35,282 nucleotides of DNA, taken from the NCBI RefSeq assembly GCF_900129205.1, contig NZ_FQUK01000027.1, positions 1 to 35,282 of the forward strand. The letters are read 5' to 3'. Source of the stretch: Thermomonas hydrothermalis. Its GTDB lineage: Bacteria > Pseudomonadota > Gammaproteobacteria > Xanthomonadales > Xanthomonadaceae. The translations under genes were made by a program, and so were the position numbers. The notes under the pieces are model-generated. The model was not told the origin of the DNA. It did no database searches and was given only the letters and a program-made list of their open reading frames with translations. Numbering within the stretch: position 1 is the stretch's first letter; the number at the start of each line of letters is the position of its first letter. Shown piece by piece: positions 1 to 8,328 of the stretch.

Positions 1-280
1 GTTCCGGGTGATCAAGCGGCAGTTCGGCTACATGAAGGTGCGCTACCGCGGCATCGCGAAGAACGCGGCCCAGGTGCTGACGCTGTTTGCGCTGTCGAAT
101 CTGTGGATGGTGCGCCGGCAGTTGATGCCGGCGACAGGGTTGGTGCGCCTGTAAGGCGGGGAAACCCGCCTGAAAGCGCCGGAAACGGCGCGTATACAGG
201 GCATTGGAACGGCATTCGAGACAAAAATCTGCCTTGGAAGGCCGGGATCGAGGCGTCAGGGCGGGTTGTTCAGACCTTCC
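1..280 (+). mobile_element. Right-hand part of an IS5-type insertion sequence
   Basis: The window opens inside an insertion sequence: the transposase C-terminus ends at 154 and about 126 non-coding bases follow. The boundary is placed at 280. The outer end, read inward on the minus strand, begins GGAAGGTCTGAACAACC, which resembles IS5-group termini, and from 281 the sequence reads CTAA in frame with a recognisable LuxR-type protein tail. IS5-subgroup elements often insert at YTAR targets, which CTAA fits. The left end and the second target copy are outside the window, so the exact end is inferred. Confidence 0.7.
2..154 (+). CDS. IS5-family transposase, C-terminal fragment (5' end outside window)
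   Basis: This is the last 50 codons of a DDE transposase. The readable text includes FRVIKRQFGYMKVRYRG followed by ALSNLWMVRRQL, the conserved end of IS5-family transposases, where the catalytic Glu lies just upstream of the segment visible here. In the family this enzyme cuts and joins the ends of its own element. The frame is open from base 2 to the TAA at 152-154. The rest of the gene lies left of the window, so intactness cannot be judged. Confidence 0.85.
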   Translation, partial: FRVIKRQFGYMKVRYRGIAKNAAQVLTLFALSNLWMVRRQLMPATGLVRL

Positions 281-409
281 CTAAGCGCCAAGACCGTCAA
301 CACCCACAAGACTCGCCTGTTCGAAAAGCTGGGCATTCGCGACACCATCGCACTGGCCCGGCTGGTCAGCCAGTACGGTCTGGCCGATCCGTCCCAGGCT
401 GTGAACTGA
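281..409 (+). pseudogene. C-terminal remnant of a LuxR/GacA-type response regulator, cut by the IS5 element
   Basis: In the frame of 281 the DNA encodes LSAKTVNTHKTRLFEKLGI and then about 22 further residues before a TGA. This is the recognition helix and tail of a LuxR-type (GerE) DNA-binding domain; SxKTVNTHxxRxxxKLGI is its signature. Family members such as GacA/UvrY are response regulators that bind promoters after phosphorylation. Here only the second half of the HTH and the tail remain: no receiver domain, no start codon and no promoter are present. The break coincides with the inferred IS end, so the gene was most likely disrupted by insertion. The 5' part may survive left of the window, beyond the IS. 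Confidence 0.75.
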
Positions 410-498
410 GGTGCTCGCCGACGGGATGCCGCAGGTCGCGCCGGGCGCTGGCCCGGCCGATCCGGTGAGGTCGAGATCGGCCGGGGCGGGCGCGCAGA

Positions 499-3411
499 TC
501 AGGCGTTCTGACGCGGCTGCGGCTGTTCCGGAGCCGGCGCAGTGTCTGTCGGCGCAGCGTCCTGCGTGGCACCTTCCGAAGGCAGCGGCAGCACCACCGG
601 GGCGGCGGCCACCGCCGTGGTCATGTCGTCAACCGGGGCGCTCTGGGGTGCCGTCACCGCGGCGACCGCGGGCGTGGTTTCCTCAGCCGTTGTCGCGGCG
701 GTCTCCGCCGGTGTGGCTGCGGCGGAAGGTGCAGACGCAGCCTCGCTGGGTGCGGGCATGTCCGTGGCCACCGGGATCGCCGAGACGGGCGCGACCGTCG
801 GTGCGGGCGGGGTGGCCGTGACGGCATCCGCCGGCGGCAGCGTGGGCTGCGGGTCGGCCGGCTGTGGCGGCGTTGAGAGACTGATGGCTGCGGCGACAGT
901 GGCAGATGCGCTCGGATCGGACGCGGCTGGGGCGGGCGTCGGGGACGGAGTCGGCGCAGAGGCAGGTGTTGCGACGCTGGCCGCAGGTGCGGGGATATCG
1001 TCGAACTCGAACTCCGGCTGCGGGCTGTCGTTGCCCACCACTTCATCCAGCGCCTCGTCGTGTTCGAGCGCGCCGTCGATTTGTGCGTTGGCCTCGGTGG
1101 CACCACCGCGCCGGCGGCGGCGTCCGCCGCGACGGCCACGCCGCCGCTTGCTGCCAGCGTCGCTGGTGGCCGACGTATCGCCAGCGGGTGCGCTGGTGTC
1201 CGGTGTGGCCGCAATCTGCTCGGCCGGCGCTGCTGCGTCGGTCGCCACGGCCGGGCTTGCGGCGGGGGCCGCTGACGGGGCAGCGGTGGTCACGGCTGGA
1301 GATGTGGCGGCTGCCGGGGCCACGGGCGCTGGTTGCGGCCGGGCAGGTTTTGCGACGGGCGTCTGTGGCCGTTGCTCTTGCGGCGGCTTCTCCGGTCGAG
1401 GCGCAGGCTGAGCCTGCGTCTGCTTGGATTGCACCGGGGCCGGGCGGTCCTGCTTCTGTGGCTTGGGCGCTTCGGTCGCGGGTTTTTGTTTCTGACGCTG
1501 CGCTGCGTCGCTGCGCTCCTCGCGCGGACGCGCGTCATTGCCATTGCCCGGGTGCTTGCCCTGCCGGCCATCGCGTCCGCCGCGCCGCGGGCCGCCTTGT
1601 GGCGCGTCCGCGGCGGGAGGTGCTGGCGGCGTGGCAGGCGTCGGCGTGGACGGGCTGGTCTGGGCGCCAAACAGCCGACGCAGCCAGCCGAGCACACCGC
1701 CCTCGCTGGAGGAGGTCGGTTGCGGCGGGTTGAACGCTGGCGCTGCGTGTTCGCTGACGGCCGCCGTGGTCTGGGCGTCTTGTGGCATCGGCTTGGGTTC
1801 GCGCAAGGGCGCCGGCTGGGCCGGTTTGACCTTGGTCACCGCCGGCGGCGGGATGTTCAGCTGGGCCTTGGTCAGCGGAATGGTATTGAGCTTGCGCGGG
1901 GTGCCGCGCTGATAACTGGGCTTGCTGGTTTCTTCGTCCAGCTCGTTCTTGCGGATCCGGGTGACTTCGTAGTGCGGGCTTTGCAGCTGCTCGTCGGCGA
2001 CGATGATGATGGGCGTGTCGTGGCGTAGCTCGATTTCCCGCAGCGCGCCGCGCTTCTCGTTGAGCAGGAAGTTGGCGATGTCCACCGGGGCCTGCACCAG
2101 CACCTGCCCGGTGTTGTCCTTCATCGCGTGTTCCTCGGCGACGCGGATGATCGACAGCGACAGCGATTCCACGCTGCGCATGCGGCCATGGCCGTTGCAG
2201 CGCGGGCAGACGATCTGGCTGGATTCCCCAAGGCTGTTGCGCAGGCGCTGGCGGCTCATCTCGAGCAGGCCGAAGCGGCTGATGCGGCCGATCTGCACGC
2301 GCGCGCGGTCGTATTTGAGCGCGTTCTGCAGGCGATTTTCGACTTCGCGCTGGTGCTTGGGGCTGGACATGTCGATGAAGTCGATCACGATCAGTCCGCC
2401 AAGGTCGCGCAGGCGTAGCTGGCGCGCGATTTCGTCGGCCGCTTCGAGATTGGTATTGAACGCGGTTTCCTCGATGTCGCTGCCCTTGGTGGCGCGCGCC
2501 GAGTTGACGTCGATGGCGGTCAGCGCCTCGGTCTGATCGATCACCAGCGCGCCGCCGGAGGGCAGGCGCACGGTGCGTTCGTAGGCGCTTTCGATCTGCG
2601 ATTCGATCTGGAAGCGGTTGAACAGCGGGATGTCGTCGGTGTAATGCTTGAGCTTGCGCAGGTTGTGGGGCATGACCTGCTCGACGAACTCGCGCGCTTC
2701 GGCGTACATCTCCGGGGTATCGACGAGAATCTCGCCGATATCGCTGCGCATGTAGTCACGCAGGGCGCGCACGATCAGGCGCGACTCCTGGTAAATCAGG
2801 AATGGTGCCGGTTTGGACAGGGCGGCCTCGGCAATGGCTCGCCAGATGCTGAGCAGGTAATCCAGATCCCACTGCAGCTCTTCGGCATCGCGGCCGACGC
2901 CAGCGGTGCGGATGATCACCCCCATGTCGTCGGGGATGTTCAGGGATTCCAGCGCCCGCTTCAGCTCGGCGCGGTCATCGCCCTCGATCCGCCGTGAGAC
3001 GCCGCCGGCGCTGGGCGAGTTGGGCATCAGCACCATGTAGCGGCCGGCCAGCGAGATGAACGTGGTCAGGGCGGCCCCCTTGTTGCCGCGCTCTTCCTTG
3101 TCCACCTGCACCACCACTTCCTGACCTTCGCGCAGCAGTTCCTTGATGCTGGCCTTGCTTGGATCGACCCCGGCCTGGAAGTAGTCGCGCGAGATCTCCT
3201 TCAGCGGCAGAAACCCATGCCGCTCGGCGCCGTAATCGACGAAGGCGGCTTCCAGCGAAGGTTCGAGCCGGGTGATGCGGCCCTTGTAAATGTTGGATTT
3301 CTTGTTGTCGCGGGCGGGTTGTTCGATGTCGATGTCGTACAGGGTCTGTCCGTCGACGATGGCCACACGCAGTTCTTCCGCCTGGGTGGCATTGATGAGC
3401 ATTCGCTTCAT
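499..3411 (-). CDS. rne: Ribonuclease E
   Basis: The product (970 aa) is the single-strand endonuclease that starts decay of most mRNAs, processes rRNA and tRNA precursors and scaffolds the degradosome at the inner membrane. The catalytic half is complete: an S1 RNA-binding domain at about 35-125, the metal-binding Asp pair at D301 ([12 protein letters not shown]) and D344 (VIDFIDM), and the Zn-link CPRC at 402-405 that joins subunits. From about residue 560 the protein is Ala/Pro/Gln-rich and disordered, with an Arg-rich stretch ([16 protein letters not shown]) typical of an RNA-binding site in the scaffold half. The ATG at 3411 was chosen because [10 protein letters not shown] matches the family start and an AAGGA lies 7 bases upstream. 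An in-frame 47-codon extension to 3552 has no family similarity. It is divergent from rluC, as is common in gammaproteobacteria. Confidence 0.97.
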   Translation of the reverse strand: MKRMLINATQAEELRVAIVDGQTLYDIDIEQPARDNKKSNIYKGRITRLEPSLEAAFVDYGAERHGFLPLKEISRDYFQAGVDPSKASIKELLREGQEVVVQVDKEERGNKGAALTTFISLAGRYMVLMPNSPSAGGVSRRIEGDDRAELKRALESLNIPDDMGVIIRTAGVGRDAEELQWDLDYLLSIWRAIAEAALSKPAPFLIYQESRLIVRALRDYMRSDIGEILVDTPEMYAEAREFVEQVMPHNLRKLKHYTDDIPLFNRFQIESQIESAYERTVRLPSGGALVIDQTEALTAIDVNSARATKGSDIEETAFNTNLEAADEIARQLRLRDLGGLIVIDFIDMSSPKHQREVENRLQNALKYDRARVQIGRISRFGLLEMSRQRLRNSLGESSQIVCPRCNGHGRMRSVESLSLSIIRVAEEHAMKDNTGQVLVQAPVDIANFLLNEKRGALREIELRHDTPIIIVADEQLQSPHYEVTRIRKNELDEETSKPSYQRGTPRKLNTIPLTKAQLNIPPPAVTKVKPAQPAPLREPKPMPQDAQTTAAVSEHAAPAFNPPQPTSSSEGGVLGWLRRLFGAQTSPSTPTPATPPAPPAADAPQGGPRRGGRDGRQGKHPGNGNDARPREERSDAAQRQKQKPATEAPKPQKQDRPAPVQSKQTQAQPAPRPEKPPQEQRPQTPVAKPARPQPAPVAPAAATSPAVTTAAPSAAPAASPAVATDAAAPAEQIAATPDTSAPAGDTSATSDAGSKRRRGRRGGRRRRRGGATEANAQIDGALEHDEALDEVVGNDSPQPEFEFDDIPAPAASVATPASAPTPSPTPAPAASDPSASATVAAAISLSTPPQPADPQPTLPPADAVTATPPAPTVAPVSAIPVATDMPAPSEAASAPSAAATPAETAATTAEETTPAVAAVTAPQSAPVDDMTTAVAAAPVVLPLPSEGATQDAAPTDTAPAPEQPQPRQNA

Positions 3412-3864
3412 TGTGCGTTCCTTGAGCACTGCCGCACTCCGGGGAGTGCGGCGCGGAACGCCAGGCGGGGGCTTGCCTTCTGGATACCGCAGGCGCGCGG
3501 TTGCGCACTGGGCGCAGACCCGGGCGGCTCTCTCGTTGTCCAGCGCTGCCACACCACGGCATACCGCGGGAGCGCTCGTTTTCCTTAAAAACTGTTACGG
3601 GGCCGGCGACCGCCGCCGCGCACCCCGAAGGATGGTTGGCGCGTCGCACGGGACGTTGTTCAACGGGTACCGTCACGGCAGGGCCGGCAATGGGCAGGTT
3701 TGCCGCGCAGCCGTTAACATGTCCGCCCCGAGGGCGGTGGCAACGTCACTGCGGCGGGCTTCGTCAGGCAGGCCGGCTTTCGGCCGGAGGGCGGCAGGGC
3801 CGCCTGTCACTCCCTGCGAAATCAAACCCTTGCATCGCACGCCGAGTGTAGCAGATCGCCCCCG
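3412..3864. other. rne-rluC divergent intergenic region
   Basis: These 453 bases separate the divergent rne and rluC starts and hold no convincing gene. The half next to rne would be its 5' leader and contains a 10-bp perfect hairpin at 3431-3452. A second short hairpin (GGCGGC-agg-GCCGCC) lies at 3790-3804, near rluC. An A/T-rich patch around 3582-3594 is the only likely promoter area, but I could not assign convincing -35/-10 pairs. A long leader is expected for rne because it is known to autoregulate through its 5' UTR in Escherichia coli. Confidence 0.6.
3431..3452 (-). promoter_or_regulatory. Hairpin in the rne 5' leader, just upstream of the ribosome binding site
   Basis: GCCGCACTCC and GGAGTGCGGC form a perfect 10-bp inverted repeat around a GG centre. 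On the rne transcript it ends about 8 bases before the AAGGA ribosome binding site. In E. coli, stem-loops in the rne leader let RNase E cut its own mRNA. This one could play that part, but the function is inferred from position only. Confidence 0.45.
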
Positions 3865-4830
3865 ATGACACAGCCAGCCGTTCCCCCTGTCAGTGGTGCC
3901 CGTGTGGTGCAGGTCCCCGAGGATCGCGCCGGTCAGCGGCTGGACAACTTTCTTCTGGGGCACCTCAAGGGTGCGCCGCGCTCGCTGGTGTACAAGCTGG
4001 TGCGCAGCGGGCAGGTGCGGGTCAATGGCGGCCGGGCCCGGGCGGAGCGTCGCTTGGACGTCGGTGATGAGGTCAGAATCCCGCCTGTTCGCCTCGAAAG
4101 TCAGCAAGATCAGCGACGTTCGCCGCCAAAGGGAATGTTGGCGGCGCTCGAGGCGGCGATCGTGTTCGAGGATGCCCGTCTGCTCGCCATCAACAAACCC
4201 GCCGGGATTGCCAGCCACGGTGGCAGCGGGGTGTCATTCGGGGTGATCGAGGGGTTGCGGGCGCTGCGGCCTGGCGCGACGCTGGAACTGGTGCACCGGC
4301 TCGACCGCGACACCTCGGGCCTGATGGTGATCGCCAAGAAGCGCGCCGCATTGACCGAACTGCAGCGCTTGTTGCGCGAAGATCACGGTGCCGGCATCGA
4401 AAAGCGCTACCTGGCGCTGCTGGTGGGGCGGTTGCCAGACGGTACCCTGAGCGTGGATGCGCCGCTCCACGTGGGTCTGCGCCAGGGCGGCGAGCGGCAT
4501 GTGCAGGTCAATCCGGCCGGCAAGCCCTCGCTGAGCCACTTCAAGGTGCTGGAGCGGCGCGGTGGGCAGAGTTACTGCGAAGTCCGCATCGACACCGGGC
4601 GCACCCACCAGATCCGTGTGCATGCACAGCACATTGGCCACCCCGTCGCAGGCGACGACAAGTACGGCGACGCAGCGGCCAATAAACGGTTGCGCGAGCA
4701 GGCGGGGCTGAAGCGGCTGTTCCTGCATGCCGCCTCGCTGGAGTTTGCGCTGGATGGCGGCAAAACGCCGTATCTGCTGAATGCCCCGCTGGTGCCGGAG
4801 TTGATCGAGGTGCTGGATCGGCTGCGGTAA
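3865..4830 (+). CDS. rluC: 23S rRNA pseudouridine synthase RluC
   Basis: The enzyme (321 aa) isomerises uridines to pseudouridine in 23S rRNA; RluC of E. coli modifies positions 955, 2504 and 2580. An S4 RNA-binding domain occupies about residues 20-80 (GQRLDNFLLG through GDEVRIP). The RsuA/RluA catalytic domain follows, with motif I HRLDRDTSGL at 144-153, where D147 is the expected catalytic Asp, and the conserved R-T-H-Q-I-R-V-H-A segment near 245. Length and domain order fit RluC rather than the shorter RluA. The ATG at 3865 gives the usual N-terminus but has no strong Shine-Dalgarno. Placement next to rne on the opposite strand is the common gammaproteobacterial arrangement. Confidence 0.93.
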   Translation: MTQPAVPPVSGARVVQVPEDRAGQRLDNFLLGHLKGAPRSLVYKLVRSGQVRVNGGRARAERRLDVGDEVRIPPVRLESQQDQRRSPPKGMLAALEAAIVFEDARLLAINKPAGIASHGGSGVSFGVIEGLRALRPGATLELVHRLDRDTSGLMVIAKKRAALTELQRLLREDHGAGIEKRYLALLVGRLPDGTLSVDAPLHVGLRQGGERHVQVNPAGKPSLSHFKVLERRGGQSYCEVRIDTGRTHQIRVHAQHIGHPVAGDDKYGDAAANKRLREQAGLKRLFLHAASLEFALDGGKTPYLLNAPLVPELIEVLDRLR

Positions 4831-4841
4831 CTTAGGGCGCG

Positions 4842-5183
4842 TCAGTCAGCCAAAAGATCCGTTTTGGCGGCGCAGATGAAGTCGTTTTCGCTCAGGCCAC
4901 CGACATCGTGGGTGGACCAGCGCACCACACAGCGATCGTAGTGCACCGACAGATCGGGGTGGTGGTTTTCCCGGTTGGCCATGTGGGCCAGCGCGTTGAC
5001 GAAGGACATCGTCCGGTAGTAGTCCGGGAAGTGGAAGGTTCGGCTCAGGGCGTGGCCGTTTTCGACCAGCGTCCAGCCGGGCACTTCGGGCAGCAGCTCG
5101 CGGATGCTGGCTTCGGTCAGCCGGTGCTCGTGGCCCCGGCGCGGGACGCAGCGGGCTTGGGCGAGAGGGATGAGGTCGGCCAT
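4842..5183 (-). CDS. phhB: 4a-hydroxytetrahydrobiopterin (pterin-4a-carbinolamine) dehydratase
   Basis: The product (113 aa) belongs to the PCD/DCoH family, which dehydrates 4a-hydroxytetrahydrobiopterin so that the pterin cofactor of phenylalanine hydroxylase can be recycled. The family signature is intact: HHP at 74-76, W89-S-T-H92 and D101 within NDF. The start at 5183 ([12 protein letters not shown]) aligns with the usual N-terminus. An ATG at 5210 would add nine residues, and neither start has a strong Shine-Dalgarno. No phenylalanine hydroxylase gene is in this window, so its metabolic partner cannot be confirmed here. It is divergent from nfuA and ends 11 bases from the convergent rluC. 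Confidence 0.9.
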   Translation of the reverse strand: MADLIPLAQARCVPRRGHEHRLTEASIRELLPEVPGWTLVENGHALSRTFHFPDYYRTMSFVNALAHMANRENHHPDLSVHYDRCVVRWSTHDVGGLSENDFICAAKTDLLAD

Positions 5184-5264
5184 GGCGGGTGTCCAGCAGA
5201 GTAAAGACATGAACGGATCTGCCGCGCCGTGTGGCGGGGCGCAATCCAGAAGCGTTTGCGCGTC

Positions 5265-5270
5265 TAGAAT
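5265..5270 (+). promoter_or_regulatory. Possible -10 box placed for leaderless nfuA transcription
   Basis: TAGAAT ends 6 bases before the nfuA ATG, so a start 6-7 bases downstream would be the A of the ATG. There is no Shine-Dalgarno before nfuA. No good -35 is visible, so this is tentative. Confidence 0.35.
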
Positions 5271-5276
5271 AGCCCG

Positions 5277-5870
5277 ATGATCCGGATAACCGAAGCCGCA
5301 CAAGCGCATTTTCGCAAGCTCATCGCCCGGGAAGGGCTGCCTGGTCTGGGCGTTCGTCTGGCGGCCTTGCAGCCGGGGACGCCGCATGCCGACGTGCGAT
5401 TGGAGTTTGCCGGGCCTGATGATCTGCAAGGCGACGAGTGGGCGATCGACTGCGAGGGCTTCACCTTGTGGCTGGATGCGCCCAGTGCGCCGTATCTGGA
5501 GGGGGCGGAGATCGATTACGCCACCCATGCCACCGGCGGGCAGTTGCAGATCCGCGCGCCTGCCATCAAGGGACGTGCGCCTGCGCCGTCGGCGCCGCTG
5601 GCCGAGCGGGTGCGCTGGGTGATCGAGCGCGACATCAATCCGCAACTGGCCATGCACAAGGGCCATGTCTCGTTGGTCGAAGTCACCGCGGACGGTGTGG
5701 CGGTGCTCAGCTTTGGTGGTGGTTGTCATGGCTGCAGCATGGTCGATGTCACCCTCAAGCAGGGCGTGGAAAAAACCCTGCGCGAACAGGTGCCGGATCT
5801 AGCCGGCGTGCGCGATGTCACCGACCACGCCAGCGGCAGCGCGCCTTACTTGCCGCGCGGGAACGCCTGA
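5277..5870 (+). CDS. nfuA: Fe-S biogenesis protein NfuA
   Basis: NfuA (197 aa) carries [4Fe-4S] clusters to cytosolic apo-proteins, especially under oxidative stress or iron limitation. The two-domain architecture is complete: a degenerate A-type (IscA-like) domain at about 1-95, lacking the A-type cluster cysteines, and a C-terminal Nfu domain at about 108-185 with the CHGC cluster motif at 150-153 followed by [12 protein letters not shown]. The length is normal for the family. The ATG at 5277 has no Shine-Dalgarno and sits 6 bases after a -10-like TAGAAT, which suggests leaderless expression. A membrane protein gene follows after 15 bases and may be cotranscribed. Confidence 0.95.
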   Translation: MIRITEAAQAHFRKLIAREGLPGLGVRLAALQPGTPHADVRLEFAGPDDLQGDEWAIDCEGFTLWLDAPSAPYLEGAEIDYATHATGGQLQIRAPAIKGRAPAPSAPLAERVRWVIERDINPQLAMHKGHVSLVEVTADGVAVLSFGGGCHGCSMVDVTLKQGVEKTLREQVPDLAGVRDVTDHASGSAPYLPRGNA

Positions 5871-5885
5871 CGGAGCGCGGCGCGG

Positions 5886-7595
5886 GTGACGACGGCCGCC
5901 GACGTCATCGCAGCGTTGCACCAGCGCCGGCAGGCGCAGGCCGGGCATGTCGTGCCGCCGGGGACGTTTCCGCCGGGTTGGCAGGACTGGTTCGATGCCC
6001 AGCCAGCGGTCGATCGCGCCCAGGCCTGCGCCCAGATCGAGGCCTGTGTGGATGGCCTGGCACAGCGCCCCCTGCCGCCGCGGCGCGGGCGCTGGAATGC
6101 GCCGTTCTTCCGGCTGTTGCAGTGGCGGGCGCCGCATGATCCGCGCGTTGACCGGCGCTGGCGGATCACGGCATTGGTGCTCGACCTGCTGCTGCACATC
6201 CTCATGCTGGGGATGCTGGTGTGGTTGCTGTATCTGCGTTTCCTGGTGCTGCCGCCGACCGAGGACGACGGCGGGCAGGTGGTGCAGGTGGAGTTCATCG
6301 GGCGTGGTAACGCCGTTGCGGGCGGCGGTGCGGTGGCCACCGCCGGGGCAGCGGCGGCGACGGCGGGGAAGAATCAAGCCCGGCAGGCTCAGGCCACGCC
6401 CGCTGCCGGTGGTACCGCGCAGACGGCGTTGACCGCGCCGACGCCGCCTCCCGCGGCCACGCTGCCGCTGCAAGCAGACACGCCGGCCCGTCTGCCGGTG
6501 CCGGCCGAGCCGGAGGCGGCGCAGCCGGTCCAGGTCAGCAATGTGCCGCAGCCCGAGCCCGACCATTTCCAGTTGCCGCCGCCGCGTCCGCTGGCAGCGC
6601 CGGTGCGGGCACCTCAGTTACGCGAGGTGCCGGTGCGTGCGGCGGTCGAATCGATTCCGGATCGCCCGGTCTTGCAGGTGCAAACCCTGACCCACGTCGA
6701 ACGCGCACTGCCATTGCGGGTGCCGGAGGTGTCGAGCCAGGTGCAGGCGATCGAGACGTTTACCCCGGAGCCAGGCCTGCTGGCGCGTGAGCGGGCGGCG
6801 CCTGAGCGTGCCTTACCGCTGCGTGCGGCGCCGGTGCGTGCCCAGGTGCAGGCGCTGCCATTGCCGCCGGAGTCTGCCCGCACGCCGGACACCAGCGCGG
6901 CGGGCACAGCCTCGGCGGCCGCGGGTGAGCAGGCTCAGGCGGGTCGCAGCAATGGGGGGCAGGCCTCGGCTGCGACCGGTGCCGGGGTGGTGCAATCCGG
7001 CACTGGCGCAGGTGCGCAGGCCGCCAGTCCCGGCGGGCAAGGTGTGGTAGCGCGTGGTCAGGGGGCCGGCCCCGGCGTGAAGTCGGCGCCGGGCGGCTGG
7101 CCGGGTGCGGCTGCCAGCGATGATTGGGGTGCCTCCCGTCGCACCGTTGCCGGCACTGGCACCGGCACGGGCGAAGCGGGGCGTGCCGGGCAGGGTGCGG
7201 GGCATTCGGGGCTGTTCAATCCGGATGGCAGCCCGCGCCTGCCCGATGACTGGGTCAAGGGCAAGCGGGTTGATCTGGATCGTGCCGGCACCTGGCTCAA
7301 ACGGCCAGGGATGGAATACCGCGGTACCCGCTTCGACAAGTATTGGATCCCGGACGGCACGCTGCTGGAGGAATGGGTGCGGCGCGGCATCAAGGAACTG
7401 TCGATTCCGATTCCCGGTACCGGGCTTGAGCTCAAATGCGTGGTTTCGCTGCTGCAGTTTGGCGGCGGCTGTATTCCGGTCGATCCGAATGCCAATGAGC
7501 AGCCTGCCACCGGACGACCGGCGCCGAACATCCCGTTCAAGCCGGAGTTGCAGGAAGACAACGGCAGCGTGCGGCCGCAGACCGGTCAGCCCTGA
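5886..7595 (+). CDS. Single-pass, Ala/Pro/Arg-rich repetitive membrane protein of unknown function
   Basis: I recognise this only as the type called transmembrane repetitive protein in xanthomonads. The 569-aa product has a basic cytoplasmic N-terminus of about 93 residues, one long hydrophobic helix at about 95-123 (ending LYLRFLVLPP), then a low-complexity linker of some 300 residues rich in Ala, Pro, Gly, Gln and Val with recurring RALPLR and APVRA units. It ends in a more ordered domain (about 455-569, from LPDDWVKGKRVDLDRAGTW) with two cysteines (VSLLQFGGGCIPVD region). The layout recalls TonB/TolA-like proteins that span the periplasm, but no TonB C-terminal signature is seen. GTG at 5886 was chosen because GGAG lies upstream and it follows nfuA by 15 bases. 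Confidence 0.8.
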   Translation: MTTAADVIAALHQRRQAQAGHVVPPGTFPPGWQDWFDAQPAVDRAQACAQIEACVDGLAQRPLPPRRGRWNAPFFRLLQWRAPHDPRVDRRWRITALVLDLLLHILMLGMLVWLLYLRFLVLPPTEDDGGQVVQVEFIGRGNAVAGGGAVATAGAAAATAGKNQARQAQATPAAGGTAQTALTAPTPPPAATLPLQADTPARLPVPAEPEAAQPVQVSNVPQPEPDHFQLPPPRPLAAPVRAPQLREVPVRAAVESIPDRPVLQVQTLTHVERALPLRVPEVSSQVQAIETFTPEPGLLARERAAPERALPLRAAPVRAQVQALPLPPESARTPDTSAAGTASAAAGEQAQAGRSNGGQASAATGAGVVQSGTGAGAQAASPGGQGVVARGQGAGPGVKSAPGGWPGAAASDDWGASRRTVAGTGTGTGEAGRAGQGAGHSGLFNPDGSPRLPDDWVKGKRVDLDRAGTWLKRPGMEYRGTRFDKYWIPDGTLLEEWVRRGIKELSIPIPGTGLELKCVVSLLQFGGGCIPVDPNANEQPATGRPAPNIPFKPELQEDNGSVRPQTGQP

Positions 7596-7684
7596 CGAAC
7601 GGGCACGGCCTGCTCTGCCAACCGATGACGCCTTCGCATTTCCCCAGCGCGTGTGGGGTGCGTCTGGGGTGCCCAGGGTTGCCG

Positions 7685-8005
7685 TTAGCCGGGGGCGGTG
7701 TCGGGGCGTGCCAGGGTCTGCACCATCTGCGGGATCAGCGCGGCATCGTCTGCGCCGGAGGGCGGGGTCAGCTCCGCCAGCAGCACCCCGCGCTCGGCCG
7801 CATCGTCTTCATCCAACCCATCCAGCGCCACGAAACCGGCGTCCAGCAGGGCCGCGCGGGCGCTGTCCACGCTGTCATACGGCAGGGTGTGGCCGGCAGC
7901 ATCGAGGATCTCGGCGGTGCCGGCTTCGCGCTCGCGCAGACGCGCCCAGACCACGGTGCGTCCGAGGATGGCCAGCCACCAGTCCGGTGTGTGTGTGTCT
8001 GTCAT
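7685..8005 (-). CDS. Small hypothetical protein, coupled to a UspB-like membrane protein
   Basis: I do not recognise this 106-aa acidic protein. It begins MTDTHTPDWWLAILGRTVVWAR, has a small beta-rich N-terminal half (TAEILDAAGHTLPYDS) and an acidic second half with GLDEDDAAERG. It has no signal peptide or membrane segment. Its ATG overlaps the stop of the upstream gene in an ATGA, so translation is probably coupled to the small membrane protein before it. Both follow asnS on the same strand within a few bases and so probably share its transcript. The gene converges on the repetitive membrane protein. Confidence 0.75.
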   Translation of the reverse strand: MTDTHTPDWWLAILGRTVVWARLREREAGTAEILDAAGHTLPYDSVDSARAALLDAGFVALDGLDEDDAAERGVLLAELTPPSGADDAALIPQMVQTLARPDTAPG

Positions 8006-8319
8006 GCCAAGGCCTGTCCAATCATCCAAAGCAATCCGCCTATGGCTACCCCGCCCAGAATGACCAGCAGCGAGATCCGGGCGGGTGTGGCCAGCCCGGA
8101 CAGGTTGCGATCCGGTGTGGTGCGGTAACCGGCCCGCAGCAACCACCACAGCGCCGCCGGCTTGAGGAAGGCCCCCGGGCCGAGCTGGGCTTGGAGCGCC
8201 GGGTGGCGGTCGCGGATGTGCACCAGTGCCAGTGGCCAGAAGATGACGAGGGCGGTGGCGCCGGCGATGGCGATGGCAAATGCGGTCAGGGCCAGAAACA
8301 GAATCAGGTCGGCATCCAT
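8002..8319 (-). CDS. Small two-helix membrane protein, UspB-like topology
   Basis: The 105-aa product has hydrophobic helices at about 5-32 (LILFLALTAFAIAIAGATAL onward) and 83-103, joined by a polar loop containing RDRHPALQAQLGPGAFLKP. Topology and the loop pattern (a heavy hitter of R, H, P and Q followed by LWWLLRAGYR) loosely resemble UspB, the universal stress protein B of E. coli, but the resemblance is weak and I give no function. It starts 9 bases after asnS ends and its stop overlaps the next start, so the three genes look like one operon. Confidence 0.7.
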   Translation of the reverse strand: MDADLILFLALTAFAIAIAGATALVIFWPLALVHIRDRHPALQAQLGPGAFLKPAALWWLLRAGYRTTPDRNLSGLATPARISLLVILGGVAIGGLLWMIGQALA

Positions 8320-8328
8320 GGGGATCGA

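Noticed and set aside
542-1411. Long plus-strand frames opposite the rne C-terminal half
   Set aside because: They are antisense to the Ala/Pro-rich, GC-rich tail of RNase E, have low-complexity text (Gly/Ala/Val) and no ribosome site or family similarity.
3412-3552. 47-codon N-terminal extension of rne
   Set aside because: It has no similarity to RNase E and lies across the leader hairpin; ATG 3411 has the ribosome site and the conserved [10 protein letters not shown] start.
3790-3804. GGCGGC-agg-GCCGCC hairpin upstream of rluC
   Set aside because: Short stem, no T-run, and easily formed by chance in such GC-rich DNA, so it is mentioned only as part of the intergenic region.
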